Assembly (NCBI RefSeq): GCF_030036535.1
Contig: NZ_CP080387.1
Span: forward strand, 1,984,001 to 2,048,000
DNA length: 64,000 nt
Direction of reading: 5' to 3'
Source: Agrobacterium cucumeris
Lineage (GTDB): Bacteria > Pseudomonadota > Alphaproteobacteria > Rhizobiales > Rhizobiaceae
This document shows positions 34,793 through 43,711 of this stretch, piece by piece; the first letter of the stretch is position 1, and the number at the start of each line of letters is the position of its first letter. A program made the position numbers and the translations under genes. The notes under the pieces are model-generated. The model worked only from the letters and a program-made list of their open reading frames with translations, was not told the DNA's origin and did no database searches.

Positions 34793-35374
34793 TCAGAGTT
34801 CCGACTGGCTCTCGACGATCTTGCCGACGAGGCCGTAATCCTTGGCGTCATCCGCGCTCAGCCAGTAATCGCGATCGATATCCTTGGCGATCTTTTCTTC
34901 GCTCTGGCCGGTGGCCTTGGAGAAGATCTTGATCAGGCGCTGGTTCATCTTGATTATTTCGCGGGCCTGGATTTCGATGTCGGATGCCATGCCACGCGTA
35001 CCGCCGGAGGGTTGGTGCAGCAGGAAGCGGGTGTTCGGCAGGCAAAGACGACGTTCCTTCGGCACCGAAACATAGATCAGCGCGCCGGCGGAAGCGACCC
35101 AGCCCGTGCCGATGATATAGACCTTCGGCTTGATGAACTTGATCATGTCATGGATGGAATCACCTGATTCCACGTGACCGCCCGGCGAATTGACGTAAAC
35201 GCGAATGTCGTCGTCACTGGCGGCGGCAAGCGCGACCAGCTGCGTGCAGACCTTCTGCGCCAGTTCCTGCGTGATGCCACCATAGATGAAGATCGAACGC
35301 GACTTGAAAAGATTCGCTTCCGTTTCCTTGCCGATCGGCAGTTCCTTGCTCTTGTCGTCTTCGTCTTCGTTCAT
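34793..35374 (-). CDS. clpP: ClpP-family ATP-dependent protease subunit
   Basis: 193 residues with the catalytic triad in place: Ser95 in WVASAGA, His120 in [10 protein letters not shown], Asp169 in DIDRDYWLS. It would form the proteolytic barrel used by ClpX or ClpA. No Clp ATPase gene is adjacent, so it is likely a paralogue of the main clpP. ATG 35374 ([12 protein letters not shown]) is preferred because GGAGAG lies eight bases upstream; another ATG ten codons earlier abuts its ribosome site. The acidic N-terminus replaces the usual propeptide. Confidence 0.88.
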   Translation of the reverse strand: MNEDEDDKSKELPIGKETEANLFKSRSIFIYGGITQELAQKVCTQLVALAAASDDDIRVYVNSPGGHVESGDSIHDMIKFIKPKVYIIGTGWVASAGALIYVSVPKERRLCLPNTRFLLHQPSGGTRGMASDIEIQAREIIKMNQRLIKIFSKATGQSEEKIAKDIDRDYWLSADDAKDYGLVGKIVESQSEL

Positions 35375-35606
35375 CAACGGCTCTCTCCAGCGTAATTCTT
35401 GCATGCCCTTCGGACATAGTGCGACTTGTTACGTAAGGCAATGAGCGAAAAAGACAAGGTTCGCGCCTGAACAATAAACAGTACCCCCGGCAGATGACGC
35501 ATGGACAGCTTCTTTGCGTTCACGATATCGTCGTCCCCTCATTGCAGCGCCGCCCATACCGGAAGCCCAGGATCCGGACCGGCGGCAACAATCGAAAGAG
35601 GGAAAC

Positions 35607-36197
35607 ATGCTGAAAAGATTAGGCCTTGCCGCTACAGCGCTCGGCGTTACCGCCCTGCCCGCCTTTGCCCATTTGAACCCGGAAGAGCACGGCTCCTTCA
35701 TGGCCGGCGTTTCCCACCCGTTCTTTGGCGCGGACCATATTCTGGCAATGGTGGCCGTCGGCATATGGGCCTCGCAGATCGCCGCCGCAAACAGTGACCG
35801 AAAAGCCTTGTGGATCGTGCCGTCCGCCTTTGTCGGCACCATGGCCGTCGGGTTTCTGATGGCGGTTTACGGTATCGGTCTTCCCTTCGGCGAACCCGCC
35901 ATCCTCGCCTCCGTCATTGGTCTCGGCCTGCTGGTTGCCACAGCGGCAAAGCTTCCCGCGACGGCGGCGGCATCGGTTGTCGGCGCTTTCGCGCTTTTCC
36001 ACGGTCATGCCCATGGCGGTGAACTGGGCAGTGCCGGCGCGTGGCAATTCGGCCTTGGCTTCATGATCGCCACCGCGCTGCTGCATCTGGCCGGCATCGC
36101 GCTCGGCCTTGGCATTGCCCGTTTCGGCTCGGCGGCAAGCCGCACCATCGGCGCGCTGACAGCAATCGCCGGCCTGTCGCTTGCCCTCGGCGGCTGA
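35607..36197 (+). CDS. HupE/UreJ family membrane protein
   Basis: 196 residues: signal-like first helix (MLKRLGLAATALGVTALPAFA), then HLNPEEHGSFMAGVSHPFFGADHILAMVAVG, whose HPxxGxDH core is the hallmark of HupE/UreJ proteins, and a second His cluster FHGHAHGGE. The family is linked to nickel entry for hydrogenase or urease, but neither enzyme is nearby here. ATG 35607 has GAGGGAAA upstream. Confidence 0.88.
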   Translation: MLKRLGLAATALGVTALPAFAHLNPEEHGSFMAGVSHPFFGADHILAMVAVGIWASQIAAANSDRKALWIVPSAFVGTMAVGFLMAVYGIGLPFGEPAILASVIGLGLLVATAAKLPATAAASVVGAFALFHGHAHGGELGSAGAWQFGLGFMIATALLHLAGIALGLGIARFGSAASRTIGALTAIAGLSLALGG

Positions 36198-36254
36198 CGA
36201 TCATTACCGAAATTTAAAATTCGGGCCGCTTTGAAAAGCCTGAATTGAGGCCTA

Positions 36255-36291
36255 CCTCCTTATCGTGGATTTACGCTTCACGGTAAGGAGG
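36255..36291 (+). promoter_or_regulatory. Hairpin that buries the ribosome binding site of the DUF2076 gene
   Basis: CCTCCTTA-T-CGTG (36255-36267) pairs with CACG-G-TAAGGAGG (36279-36291), 13 positions with one U-G wobble and an 11-base loop. The right arm is the ribosome site of ATG 36298. The same logic is seen at 9701-9737 with a different sequence. Could be a thermometer, a switch or a DNA operator. Confidence 0.58.
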
Positions 36292-36297
36292 CAGCAT

Positions 36298-37053
36298 ATG
36301 TCACCGGAAGAAAGCCAGCTTCTCAAGGGCCTGTTCGACAGGACCAAAACCGCATCCGCCACCCCGCGTGACCGCGAGGCGGAAACATTGATCGCAGACG
36401 CCGTGCGCGATCAGCCCGCAGCCCCCTATTATCTCGCCCAGGCGGTGATTGTTCAGGAAAAAGGGCTGGAAGCGGCAGCAGCCCATATCAGGCAGCTCGA
36501 AGACCGCATCCATGCGCTGGAAAGCGGTAACAACGCCCCGCAGGCGGCCGCACAGGGCGGGTTTCTGAGTTCCATTTTCGGCACCGGCCAGCCGCAGCCA
36601 CCCGCACCGACGCCAGCCCCGGCTGCTGCCCCGACCTCATGGCGCAATGATACCGCCGGCCAGACGGCTGGCCCCTGGGGATCGCCGGCTGGTCAGCAGC
36701 AACCCGGCGGCCCCTGGAGCCAGCAGCCCAATGCCGTCGGGCGTTCAGGTGGTGGCTTTCTGCAGGGTGCGCTTGGCACCGCCGCCGGCGTCGCGGGCGG
36801 CATGCTGCTTGCCAATTCGTTGAGCGGCATTTTCGGCAGCCACATGTCGTCGCTGGGGTTGGGTTCACCCTTCGGCGGCACTAATGCCGCAGGCAATGCC
36901 CCGGTCGAAGAAACCGTCGTCAACAATTATTACGGCGACAGCGCAAACCAGCTGAACAACGACGACGATGACGATAATATCCAGCAGGCCGATTATGACG
37001 ACAGCGCCGACGATATGGATTCCGATTCAGGCGACGACGGGTCGTTCGCCTGA
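36298..37053 (+). CDS. DUF2076 domain-containing protein
   Basis: 251 residues: the N-terminal MSPEESQLLKGLFDR to about residue 80 is the conserved DUF2076 helical part. A Pro/Gln/Gly-rich linker follows, then a Gly-rich hydrophobic stretch (GGFLQGALGTAAGVAGGMLL) and a very acidic tail of Asp and Asn. It is thought to be envelope-associated; function unknown. ATG 36298 has AAGGAGG at good spacing, but it lies in a strong stem. Confidence 0.87.
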   Translation: MSPEESQLLKGLFDRTKTASATPRDREAETLIADAVRDQPAAPYYLAQAVIVQEKGLEAAAAHIRQLEDRIHALESGNNAPQAAAQGGFLSSIFGTGQPQPPAPTPAPAAAPTSWRNDTAGQTAGPWGSPAGQQQPGGPWSQQPNAVGRSGGGFLQGALGTAAGVAGGMLLANSLSGIFGSHMSSLGLGSPFGGTNAAGNAPVEETVVNNYYGDSANQLNNDDDDDNIQQADYDDSADDMDSDSGDDGSFA

Positions 37054-37078
37054 ATCGTCATGCCTGTAAACAGCCGGA

Positions 37079-37543
37079 TCAGCCCCGACCGCGATAGGTC
37101 GGGACACCCTGATCCGGCAGCCACACGCCTTCGGGCGCAGCTCCGGTCTGCCAGAAGACGTCGATCGGAATGCCACCGCGCGGATACCAGTACGCGCCGA
37201 TCCTGAGCCATTTCGGCTGCAGCAGCTCCACCAGACGCTTGGCGATATAGACCGAGCAATCCTCGTGGAATGCGCCGTGGTTGCGGAAGGACTGCAGGAA
37301 CAGCTTCAGCGACTTCGATTCCACCAGAAAATCACCCGGAATATAATCGATGACGATATGGGCGAAATCCGGCTGGCCGGTCATCGGGCAAAGCGAGGTG
37401 AATTCGGGCGCGGTGAAGCGCACCACGTAATCAGTGCCGGCATTGCCGTTCGGCACCTTTTCAAGAATGGCCTTTTCCGGGCTCTCGGGCGTATCGACCT
37501 TCGTGCCCAGCTGCGACAGGCCGGAAACATCCGTCACGGACAT
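37079..37543 (-). CDS. queF: NADPH-dependent 7-cyano-7-deazaguanine reductase
   Basis: 154 residues, the short type I QueF. It reduces preQ0 to preQ1 in queuosine synthesis. The catalytic Cys52 lies in [12 protein letters not shown] with Asp59, and the QueF motif [21 protein letters not shown] follows. It starts 17 bases after the cation efflux gene stop, so both are probably on one transcript. No preQ1 riboswitch is visible. Confidence 0.95.
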   Translation of the reverse strand: MSVTDVSGLSQLGTKVDTPESPEKAILEKVPNGNAGTDYVVRFTAPEFTSLCPMTGQPDFAHIVIDYIPGDFLVESKSLKLFLQSFRNHGAFHEDCSVYIAKRLVELLQPKWLRIGAYWYPRGGIPIDVFWQTGAAPEGVWLPDQGVPTYRGRG

Positions 37544-37560
37544 GGAAAACTCCTGATTAC

Positions 37561-38463
37561 TTATACAATGACTTTGACGCCATGCGCCTTTTCGCCCTCA
37601 GGCTCGACGTGAATGGCAAGGCTGGCGCCCGGTATGACCTCCCTTATGGCATCTTCAAGGCGGTCGCAAATATCATGCGCCTCCCGCACCGTCATCGTGG
37701 CGGGAACGACCACGTGGAAATCGATGAATGCCGCCGAACCGGCACGGCGGGTTCTCAGGTCATGCACGCCCATCACGCCGCCGGAATGTTCGGCAATCGC
37801 CTTCTTGATCGCCTCGTCTTCTTCCGGCTCCACGGCCCGGTCCATCAGCCCGCCCAACGAATGCAGGATGACCTTCGATCCCTGAAACAGGATGTTGATG
37901 GCAACCAGAATGGCGAGCAGCGGATCGAGAATGGCGTAACCCGTCAGAAGCGCCAGAATGAGGCCGACGAGAACACCCACCGAGGTCACGACATCGGACA
38001 TGATGTGATGGCCATCGGCCGCAAGCGCCGGCGAGGCGTATTTTTTACCGACGCGGATCAGGGTTGTCGCCCAGACGGCATTGATGACGGCCGCAAAGGC
38101 GTTGATGGCAAGACCGAGAACCGGCGCTTCCGGCAGCCTCGGACTGAAAAGGCTGCCCCACGCTTCCTGCACGATCAGGAGCGCGGCAACGACGATCAGC
38201 ACGCCTTCCACCACGGCGGAAATATATTCCGCCTTGTGATGGCCGAACTGATGGTCGTCATCCGCGGGCTTCTGCGCATAACGAATGACGAAATAGGCGA
38301 TGAAGGCCGCGACCACGTTGACGGTCGATTCCAGACCATCAGACAGAAGCGCGACGGACCCCGTGACCCACCATGCCAGAAGCTTGAGGCCCAGCACGCC
38401 GAAAGAAAGTGGAATGCCCCAGAATGCGAGCTTCCTTACCAGTGCATTGCCTTCACTGTTCAT
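37561..38463 (-). CDS. Cation diffusion facilitator family transporter
   Basis: 300 residues with six helices and the CDF metal sites: SDGLES in helix 2 and [13 protein letters not shown] in helix 5 (HxxxD), then a cytosolic C-terminal domain ending in [25 protein letters not shown]. It exports a divalent metal such as Zn, Fe, Mn or Ni in exchange for protons. ATG 38463 is preceded by GGGGG at five bases; 22 further in-frame codons upstream are ignored. It heads the transcript with queF. Confidence 0.88.
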   Translation of the reverse strand: MNSEGNALVRKLAFWGIPLSFGVLGLKLLAWWVTGSVALLSDGLESTVNVVAAFIAYFVIRYAQKPADDDHQFGHHKAEYISAVVEGVLIVVAALLIVQEAWGSLFSPRLPEAPVLGLAINAFAAVINAVWATTLIRVGKKYASPALAADGHHIMSDVVTSVGVLVGLILALLTGYAILDPLLAILVAINILFQGSKVILHSLGGLMDRAVEPEEDEAIKKAIAEHSGGVMGVHDLRTRRAGSAAFIDFHVVVPATMTVREAHDICDRLEDAIREVIPGASLAIHVEPEGEKAHGVKVIV

Positions 38464-38515
38464 TTTTGCCCCCGTGCGGATGCGAACGAATTGCATGACC
38501 GACTGCCAAAACGCA

Positions 38516-38552
38516 CGAACCGCGCGCACGGGGTCTCCGTGCGCGCGGTTCG
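38516..38552. terminator. Perfect 16-bp hairpin between VOC and cation efflux genes
   Basis: CGAACCGCGCGCACGG and CCGTGCGCGCGGTTCG pair without mismatch around a five-base loop. It is placed to end the VOC transcript (minus strand), although only TTTT after four bases follows. It could also regulate the cation efflux gene leader. Confidence 0.6.
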
Positions 38553-38618
38553 CTATTAGGGTTTTCTATCGTTCAAACCGCAGGCAAGGTCAAGAGCCTC
38601 AAGATCGCATCAACAACC

Positions 38619-39020
38619 TCAGTCCTCGCTTTTCTGTTCGCAGAAACGGATGCGGTTGCCGAAGGGATCGGTGACTTCCATCACATCGCCCCAGGGCAGT
38701 TCTTCGACGCCCGGCTTCATGAAGCGATAGTCATGTGCCGCCAGTTCCTGCTGATAGGCGTGAACGCCGCGCATGGTGACAAAGATGTTGGAGCCCGGCG
38801 TCGCATCGCCGTGATGGCCGCTGAGGTGCAGCCCCATTCCGGCGCGCGATACCTGCATATAGAGCGGGAAATTGTCGCCGAAGCGATGTTCCCAGTCGAT
38901 CTCGAAGCCGAGAAAATCGACATAAAATTCCCGGGCCTTGGCCTCGTCGAAAATCCTGACGATCGGGAACGTCCGCTCGAAACCGATTTCTGAAAGGCTG
39001 TGCTTTTCGGCGTCGCGCAT
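38619..39020 (-). CDS. VOC superfamily (glyoxalase/bleomycin resistance-like) protein
   Basis: 133 residues with paired beta-alpha-beta-beta-beta modules: FERTFPIVRIFDEAKAREFYVDFLGFEIDWEHRF in the first, GDVMEVTDPFGNRIRFCE in the second. It resembles the glyoxalase superfamily proteins annotated near bleomycin resistance; the substrate is unknown. ATG 39020 is used because the terminator of the upstream gene (39047-39081) excludes earlier starts. Confidence 0.82.
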   Translation of the reverse strand: MRDAEKHSLSEIGFERTFPIVRIFDEAKAREFYVDFLGFEIDWEHRFGDNFPLYMQVSRAGMGLHLSGHHGDATPGSNIFVTMRGVHAYQQELAAHDYRFMKPGVEELPWGDVMEVTDPFGNRIRFCEQKSED

Positions 39021-39046
39021 GCGCACTTTCCCGTTTTTAAGGCCAT

Positions 39047-39081
39047 GAAAAAATACCGGCCGCAACAGGTGCGGCCGGTAT
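39047..39081 (-). terminator. Intrinsic terminator of the branched-chain amino acid binding protein gene
   Basis: ATACCGGCCGCA and TGCGGCCGGTAT form a 12-bp perfect stem with a five-base loop, followed on the minus strand by six T. Eight bases after the stop codon at 39089. Confidence 0.9.
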
Positions 39082-39088
39082 CGTCAGC

Positions 39089-40195
39089 TTATTCGGCGGC
39101 GACGATCTTGCCGTCCTGCCACTTGAAGAGCGAGAAGGTCTGCGACGTCAGGTCGCCATTCTCGCCATAGGTGACCTTGCCGATTGCCGTGGCGAAAGCA
39201 TCACCGCTCTTCAGAGCCGTGACAACCGCTTCGGCATCCTTGGCGCTTCCAGCCTTCTCGATGCCGGCCTTCAGAACTTCAACGGCAGCGTAGGCATTGA
39301 GGGTGAAGGCTTCCGCCGGAATGTTGGCAGCCTTCAGCGCTTCGGCTGCGGCCTTGGAGTCGTCGTTCTTCAGCGCGTCAGAGGCGTTGGTGAAGATGGT
39401 GCCTTCGCCAGCCTGCGAACCGATGTTCCAGAACTCGCTGTTCGACAGGCCGTCACCGCCAATGACGGCAGCCTTGGAGCCGATGTCCTTCAGCTGGCGC
39501 ACCAGAAGACCGGCTTCCGGATGGTAACCGCCGAAATAGACGACATCGGCATTGTCGGACTTCAGACGGGCTGTCAGCGCGCCGAGATCCTTTTCGCCGG
39601 GTGTCAGGGCATCATAGAGAACTTCGGTCACGCCACCGGCATTCAGCGTTGCCTTGAAGGCATCCGCAAGACCTTTACCGTAGGCGCCCTTGTCGTGAAT
39701 GATGGCGATCTTCTTGTCCTTGAGGTTGGCGAGAACGTATTTCGCCGCAACCTCGGCCTGCTGGTCGTCACGACCACAGGTACGGAAGACGTTGGAAAGG
39801 CCACGGTTGGTCAGGCCCGGCGCAGTTGCCGTGGGGGTGATCATCAGTACGCCGTTTTCGGCAAAGACATCCGATGCCGGAATGGCGACGCCAGACGTCA
39901 CCGGACCGACGACGAAATGAATGCCTTCGGCAACGAGCTGGTTGGCCGCGGAAACGCCCTGCTTCGGCTCGCCGCCATCGTCGGCCAGCTTCAGCACGAC
40001 CTGTTCGCCGAGGATGCCGCCCTTTTTGTTGATTTCATTGACTGCCGTCTGCGCGCCGTTCTTGACCTGGTCGCCATAGGCAGCGACGGGGCCGGTGAGC
40101 GGCGCAATCAGGCCGATGACGATTTCGGCATGGGCAAGGGGTGCGAATGCGAAGGACGCGGCAAGCGTCACGCTGGTCAATGTCTTCAGTTTCAT
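39089..40195 (-). CDS. Branched-chain amino acid ABC transporter substrate-binding protein
   Basis: 368 residues. Sec signal peptide (cut after FAPLAHA), then a type I periplasmic-binding fold: [47 protein letters not shown] and [14 protein letters not shown], as in LivJ/LivK/BraC. It delivers Leu/Ile/Val or related amino acids to a permease encoded elsewhere. It is monocistronic, with AGGAGA before the ATG and a strong terminator after. Orphan binding-protein genes of this kind are frequent sRNA targets in Agrobacterium. Confidence 0.93.
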   Translation of the reverse strand: MKLKTLTSVTLAASFAFAPLAHAEIVIGLIAPLTGPVAAYGDQVKNGAQTAVNEINKKGGILGEQVVLKLADDGGEPKQGVSAANQLVAEGIHFVVGPVTSGVAIPASDVFAENGVLMITPTATAPGLTNRGLSNVFRTCGRDDQQAEVAAKYVLANLKDKKIAIIHDKGAYGKGLADAFKATLNAGGVTEVLYDALTPGEKDLGALTARLKSDNADVVYFGGYHPEAGLLVRQLKDIGSKAAVIGGDGLSNSEFWNIGSQAGEGTIFTNASDALKNDDSKAAAEALKAANIPAEAFTLNAYAAVEVLKAGIEKAGSAKDAEAVVTALKSGDAFATAIGKVTYGENGDLTSQTFSLFKWQDGKIVAAE

Positions 40196-40481
40196 CCTGG
40201 TGTCTCCTTAAAAGGGGTCGCGGACCCGGTGAGCGCCATGGGCGTTGACCGAATGAAACTTATCGGACGCCTCCCGGCGAAAACTCGTTCCATGTTTGAA
40301 TTCCGAGCCTTCAATCTCAACTCATACGGAAGGTTTGATGATTTATGCAAGTCACCTTTGTTGGATAAGGTCTATTACCTGTAAATCAATCGCCCCGCCC
40401 GTCATGATTGCGCTATCAGAACCTATAATCGACCCTTCGTAAACCCTTGGCGTTTGGCTGCCAGAAGTGGATAATACCGGC

Positions 40482-41657
40482 ATGATCGCAGCAGATGACG
40501 CATTTCTGACGGGCCTTCCCGTCTTCCGGCATTTTGAGGACGTGGCAGACCCGGCGCTTTACCGCGCCCTGCCGCCGGGATGGGGCCTGGCCATCGCCGA
40601 TATCGTCGATTCGACGGCCGCGATCGGTGCCGGCAGGTACAAGTCCGTCAACATGGCTGGCGCGGCGGTCATATCAGGCGTCTCGAACAGTCTTGGCCGC
40701 CATGACCTGCCATTCGTCTTTGGTGGCGATGGCGCCGCCGTCGCCGTGCCGGCAAATGGAATGCCGCTTGCGGGCATCGCCCTTTCGAACGTTCAGCGCT
40801 GGGTGAAGGACGACCTTGACCTTTCGATGCGGGTTGCCCTGGTGCCGATCGAAGACATCCGCACAAACGGCTTCGATGTCAGGGTCGCGCGCTTTCAGGC
40901 AAGCGAAGATGTTTCCTATGCAATGTTTTCGGGCGGCGGCAACAGCTGGGCGGAAGCGCAGATGAAGGCCGGGCAATATACCCTGCCAGCCGCCGCAGCG
41001 GGTGAGCGGCCGGATCTCACGGGCCTCTCATGCCGCTGGAACCCCATTCCGGCCACCCATGGCAAGGTGGTGTCGATCATCGCCGTGCCGGGACCGTCGC
41101 AGGATATGCCCGCCTTCCGGCAACTGGTCGTCGATCTCGTTGATCTGGCCGCCCAGGATGCAAGACATGGCCACCCCGTGCCGGAGGACGGACCGAAACT
41201 CGGTTTTGTCGGAGAAGGCCTCGGTCTCGAAGCAAAGGCTGGCGCTGCCTATCACGATGGCTGGGGGCAGAAGCGCCGTTCGCTGCGCATCCTCGGCGAA
41301 AGCCTGCTCGTCAATCTTCTCGGCCTGACCGGGGTGTCGCTCGGGCGGTTCAATGCGGAGCGTTACCGACGCTCGGTGGCCAGCAACACCGATTTCAGGA
41401 AATTCGATGACGGCCTGAAGATGACGGTGGACATAGACGCCGCGCGGTTCGAAAAAATCCATGCCCGGCTGGAACAGGCCCGCCTGTCCGGAACCTGCTA
41501 TTTTGGCCTGCACGAACAGGAGGCCGCCCTGATGACCTGTATCGTGCCCTCGCCGCTTTCGCGGGATCACATGCATTTCGTGGACGGTGCGGACGGCGGA
41601 TATGCGGCAGCGTCAAGCCGCCTCAAACAACAGATGCAGGCGGCGCTATCCCCATAA
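40482..41657 (+). CDS. DUF3095 family protein (nucleotide cyclase-like)
   Basis: 391 residues of DUF3095. The N-terminal third has LAIADIVDSTAAIGAGRYKSVNMAGA and FVFGGDGAAVAVP, which mirror the metal-binding Asp strands of class III nucleotide cyclases (the DIVGST and GD motifs). The rest is specific to the family. Whether it makes a cyclic nucleotide is untested. ATG 40482 and a GTG five codons earlier are both possible; neither has a strong ribosome site. It is divergent from the amino acid binding protein gene. Confidence 0.85.
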   Translation: MIAADDAFLTGLPVFRHFEDVADPALYRALPPGWGLAIADIVDSTAAIGAGRYKSVNMAGAAVISGVSNSLGRHDLPFVFGGDGAAVAVPANGMPLAGIALSNVQRWVKDDLDLSMRVALVPIEDIRTNGFDVRVARFQASEDVSYAMFSGGGNSWAEAQMKAGQYTLPAAAAGERPDLTGLSCRWNPIPATHGKVVSIIAVPGPSQDMPAFRQLVVDLVDLAAQDARHGHPVPEDGPKLGFVGEGLGLEAKAGAAYHDGWGQKRRSLRILGESLLVNLLGLTGVSLGRFNAERYRRSVASNTDFRKFDDGLKMTVDIDAARFEKIHARLEQARLSGTCYFGLHEQEAALMTCIVPSPLSRDHMHFVDGADGGYAAASSRLKQQMQAALSP

Positions 41658-41728
41658 GACCCGCCGGTGTGAGAGGTGCGCCTCTTAAGCCTGATGGTCC
41701 TCCGATCCAGACGCAGGACCTGAAAACG

Positions 41729-41753
41729 AAAAACCGGCGTCGTGCGCCGGTTT
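41729..41753 (-). terminator. Intrinsic terminator of the NolR-like gene
   Basis: AAACCGGCG and CGCCGGTTT pair around five bases; on the minus strand TTTTT-CG-TTTTC follows. It starts 44 bases after the stop at 41797. Confidence 0.8.
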
Positions 41754-41796
41754 CAACGGATATGTTGCCGCGAAGGCCCGAAAAATGGCCGTGGGA

Positions 41797-42120
41797 TCAA
41801 GCGGCGGTCTTGCTGCTGCTCTTCTGCACCTGGCAATAAATTTCCTCGAGGGAGGCGAGGATTTTTTTGACGGATTCGGAGTTGCTGGAGTAATAGATGG
41901 TCTGCGCATCCCGTCGTGTCTTGACCAGCCGTTGCGCACGCAATTTGGAAAGATGCTGCGAAAGAGCGGACTGGCTGAGACCAACCTGCGAAGCGAGAAC
42001 ACCGACCGGCACTTCCGTATCCACCAGCGTGCATAAGATCATCAGGCGCTTGGGATTCGCCATCGCTGAGAGCAAGTCTGCAGCGGCGATGCTATGTTCC
42101 GACAGAGATTGGTTATCCAT
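41797..42120 (-). CDS. ArsR-family regulator, NolR-like
   Basis: 107 residues with a single winged helix: DLLSAMANPKRLMILCTLVD, then the recognition region QVGLSQSALSQHLSKLRAQRLVKTRRDAQTIYY, which is almost the NolR sequence of Sinorhizobium. NolR represses nodulation and other genes and needs no metal; no ArsR-type metal cysteines are seen here. ATG 42120 follows AGGAGA. The long AT-rich upstream DNA may carry its operators. Confidence 0.88.
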   Translation of the reverse strand: MDNQSLSEHSIAAADLLSAMANPKRLMILCTLVDTEVPVGVLASQVGLSQSALSQHLSKLRAQRLVKTRRDAQTIYYSSNSESVKKILASLEEIYCQVQKSSSKTAA

Positions 42121-42159
42121 ACGCTCAAGTCTCCTGATGACAGTCGGAAAGACCGTCAT

Positions 42160-42600
42160 GGTGGCTATAATAGGTGTTCCAAAAGAAGTTTTTATAATTC
42201 GGCGGATACGTTGTATATACCTAAATCTTGCTTATATCGTGTCCCTTTCAAAGACTATTCTTGACCATTTATTTACTTAAGACATCGCGACTAAATTATA
42301 ATCTTTTTGCCTGATTTTTATCAATTTAGCAATAACCTTATGTATTAGCAGTAGTATTTATAAGCAGTAAACGATCAAAATTTGAGCGTATAAATCTTGA
42401 CGACCAGTGCCCGGTTTTGAGGCTGCAATCTTATACCACCTTAAATTTAGCAACGGCCTACAGAATCTAGATTAACTTTGCGCAATTTTCTCGAAATTTG
42501 CAATATGATTTTTATTAGTAATTATTTTCATGCATAACTTATGATACCAAAAATATTCTTTGCTACCGTGGGAAGGTATAACTTGCGCCGCAGGCCCGCT
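42160..42600. other. AT-rich gene-free region
   Basis: About 440 bases that are clearly richer in A and T than the surrounding high-GC DNA, with many stops in all frames and repeated TTATA/ATTTA words. No ORF, tRNA or sure promoter is recognised. It may be a regulatory region for the NolR-like gene, a binding site for nucleoid proteins, or the body of an RNA ending at the 42612-42642 terminator. Confidence 0.6.
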
Positions 42601-42611
42601 TTAAAAGCATA

Positions 42612-42642
42612 AAGGGCCCTCCATCACGGAAGGCCCTTTTTT
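42612..42642 (+). terminator. Intrinsic terminator, strongest on the plus strand
   Basis: AAGGGCC-c-TCC and GGA-a-GGCCCTT pair around ATCAC, with six T on the plus strand. It lies 23 bases after the choV stop and can serve choV from the other side (TTTATG only). No plus-strand gene precedes it. Confidence 0.75.
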
Positions 42643-42664
42643 GCTTTTTCACCGCGGGGGAATA

Positions 42665-43711
42665 TTATTTTTTGCGATGCCGGGTCAGCCCCGTCACGAT
42701 CTCGTCGGCGGAGATTGTGCCTATGATCGCGCCATTGTCGACGACACCGATCGCGCCCGAATGCTTCGCAAGCGCATCGAGAATGTCGATCAGCGGCGAT
42801 GACGCAAGCGCGGTGGCGGCCACGGTAAGCCGCCCGTTTCGCTCGTCGACACCGGGCTTCATCACGTCGGCGGCGGTGAGCATCGAGATCGGGTTCATGT
42901 TCTGCACGAAGTCAGCGACATATTGCGTGGCCGGCTGCTTGACGATCTGCTGTGGCGTACCGCACTGGATGATACGTCCGCCTTCCATCATGGCGATGCG
43001 ATTGCCGATGCGGAATGCCTCGTCCAGATCGTGACTGACAAAGAGAATGGTCTTCTTCAGCCGGCTCTGGAATTCCAGAAGCTCATCCTGCAAACGGCTT
43101 CTGATCAGCGGATCGAGCGCCGAAAACGGCTCGTCCATCAAGAGAATCGGCGCGCCGGTGGCGAAGGCACGGGCCAGCCCCACACGCTGCTGCATGCCGC
43201 CGGAAAGTTCTCCCACCTTGCGGTCGGCCCAGGCGGAGAGGTTCACCAGTTCCAGCTGCTCGGACACCATGCGTTTGCGCTCCGCTTCCGGCACGCCGGA
43301 AAGCTCGAGCCCGAAACCGACATTGTCGGCCACATTGCGCCAGGGCAGAAGGCCGAATTGCTGGAAGACCATGGAAACCGTGTGCGTGCGCAGGTCGCGC
43401 AACGCCTTCGCCGGGCACCGATAGGGATCGACATAACCGGACTTGGTCTTCACGCCGACATTGCCGCGCACCACCGGCGCCAGACCGTTGACGGCGCGAA
43501 GCAGCGTCGATTTGCCGGATCCGGAAAGCCCCATGAGCACGAGGATTTCGCCTTCACTCACCGACAGCGAGGCATTGGCAACACCGAGCACCAGCCCGGT
43601 TTCGTTATTGATCTCGTCGCGGGTACTGTCTCTGTCGATCATCGGCAGGGCGGCATCGGGCCGGTCGCCGAAAACGATATCGACATTTCCGAAGATGATG
43701 GCGTCGCTCAT
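42665..43711 (-). CDS. choV: Choline ABC transporter ATP-binding protein
   Basis: 348 residues: Walker A GLSGSGKST, signature LSGGMQQRVGLARA, Walker B ILLMDEPFSALDPLIR, H-loop VSHDLDEA. A C-terminal CBS-like regulatory domain (from about residue 275) is usual for ProV/OpuAA/ChoV proteins and senses ionic strength. Partner of choW, whose stop overlaps its start by four bases. Imports choline or betaine with ChoX and ChoW. Confidence 0.93.
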   Translation of the reverse strand: MSDAIIFGNVDIVFGDRPDAALPMIDRDSTRDEINNETGLVLGVANASLSVSEGEILVLMGLSGSGKSTLLRAVNGLAPVVRGNVGVKTKSGYVDPYRCPAKALRDLRTHTVSMVFQQFGLLPWRNVADNVGFGLELSGVPEAERKRMVSEQLELVNLSAWADRKVGELSGGMQQRVGLARAFATGAPILLMDEPFSALDPLIRSRLQDELLEFQSRLKKTILFVSHDLDEAFRIGNRIAMMEGGRIIQCGTPQQIVKQPATQYVADFVQNMNPISMLTAADVMKPGVDERNGRLTVAATALASSPLIDILDALAKHSGAIGVVDNGAIIGTISADEIVTGLTRHRKK

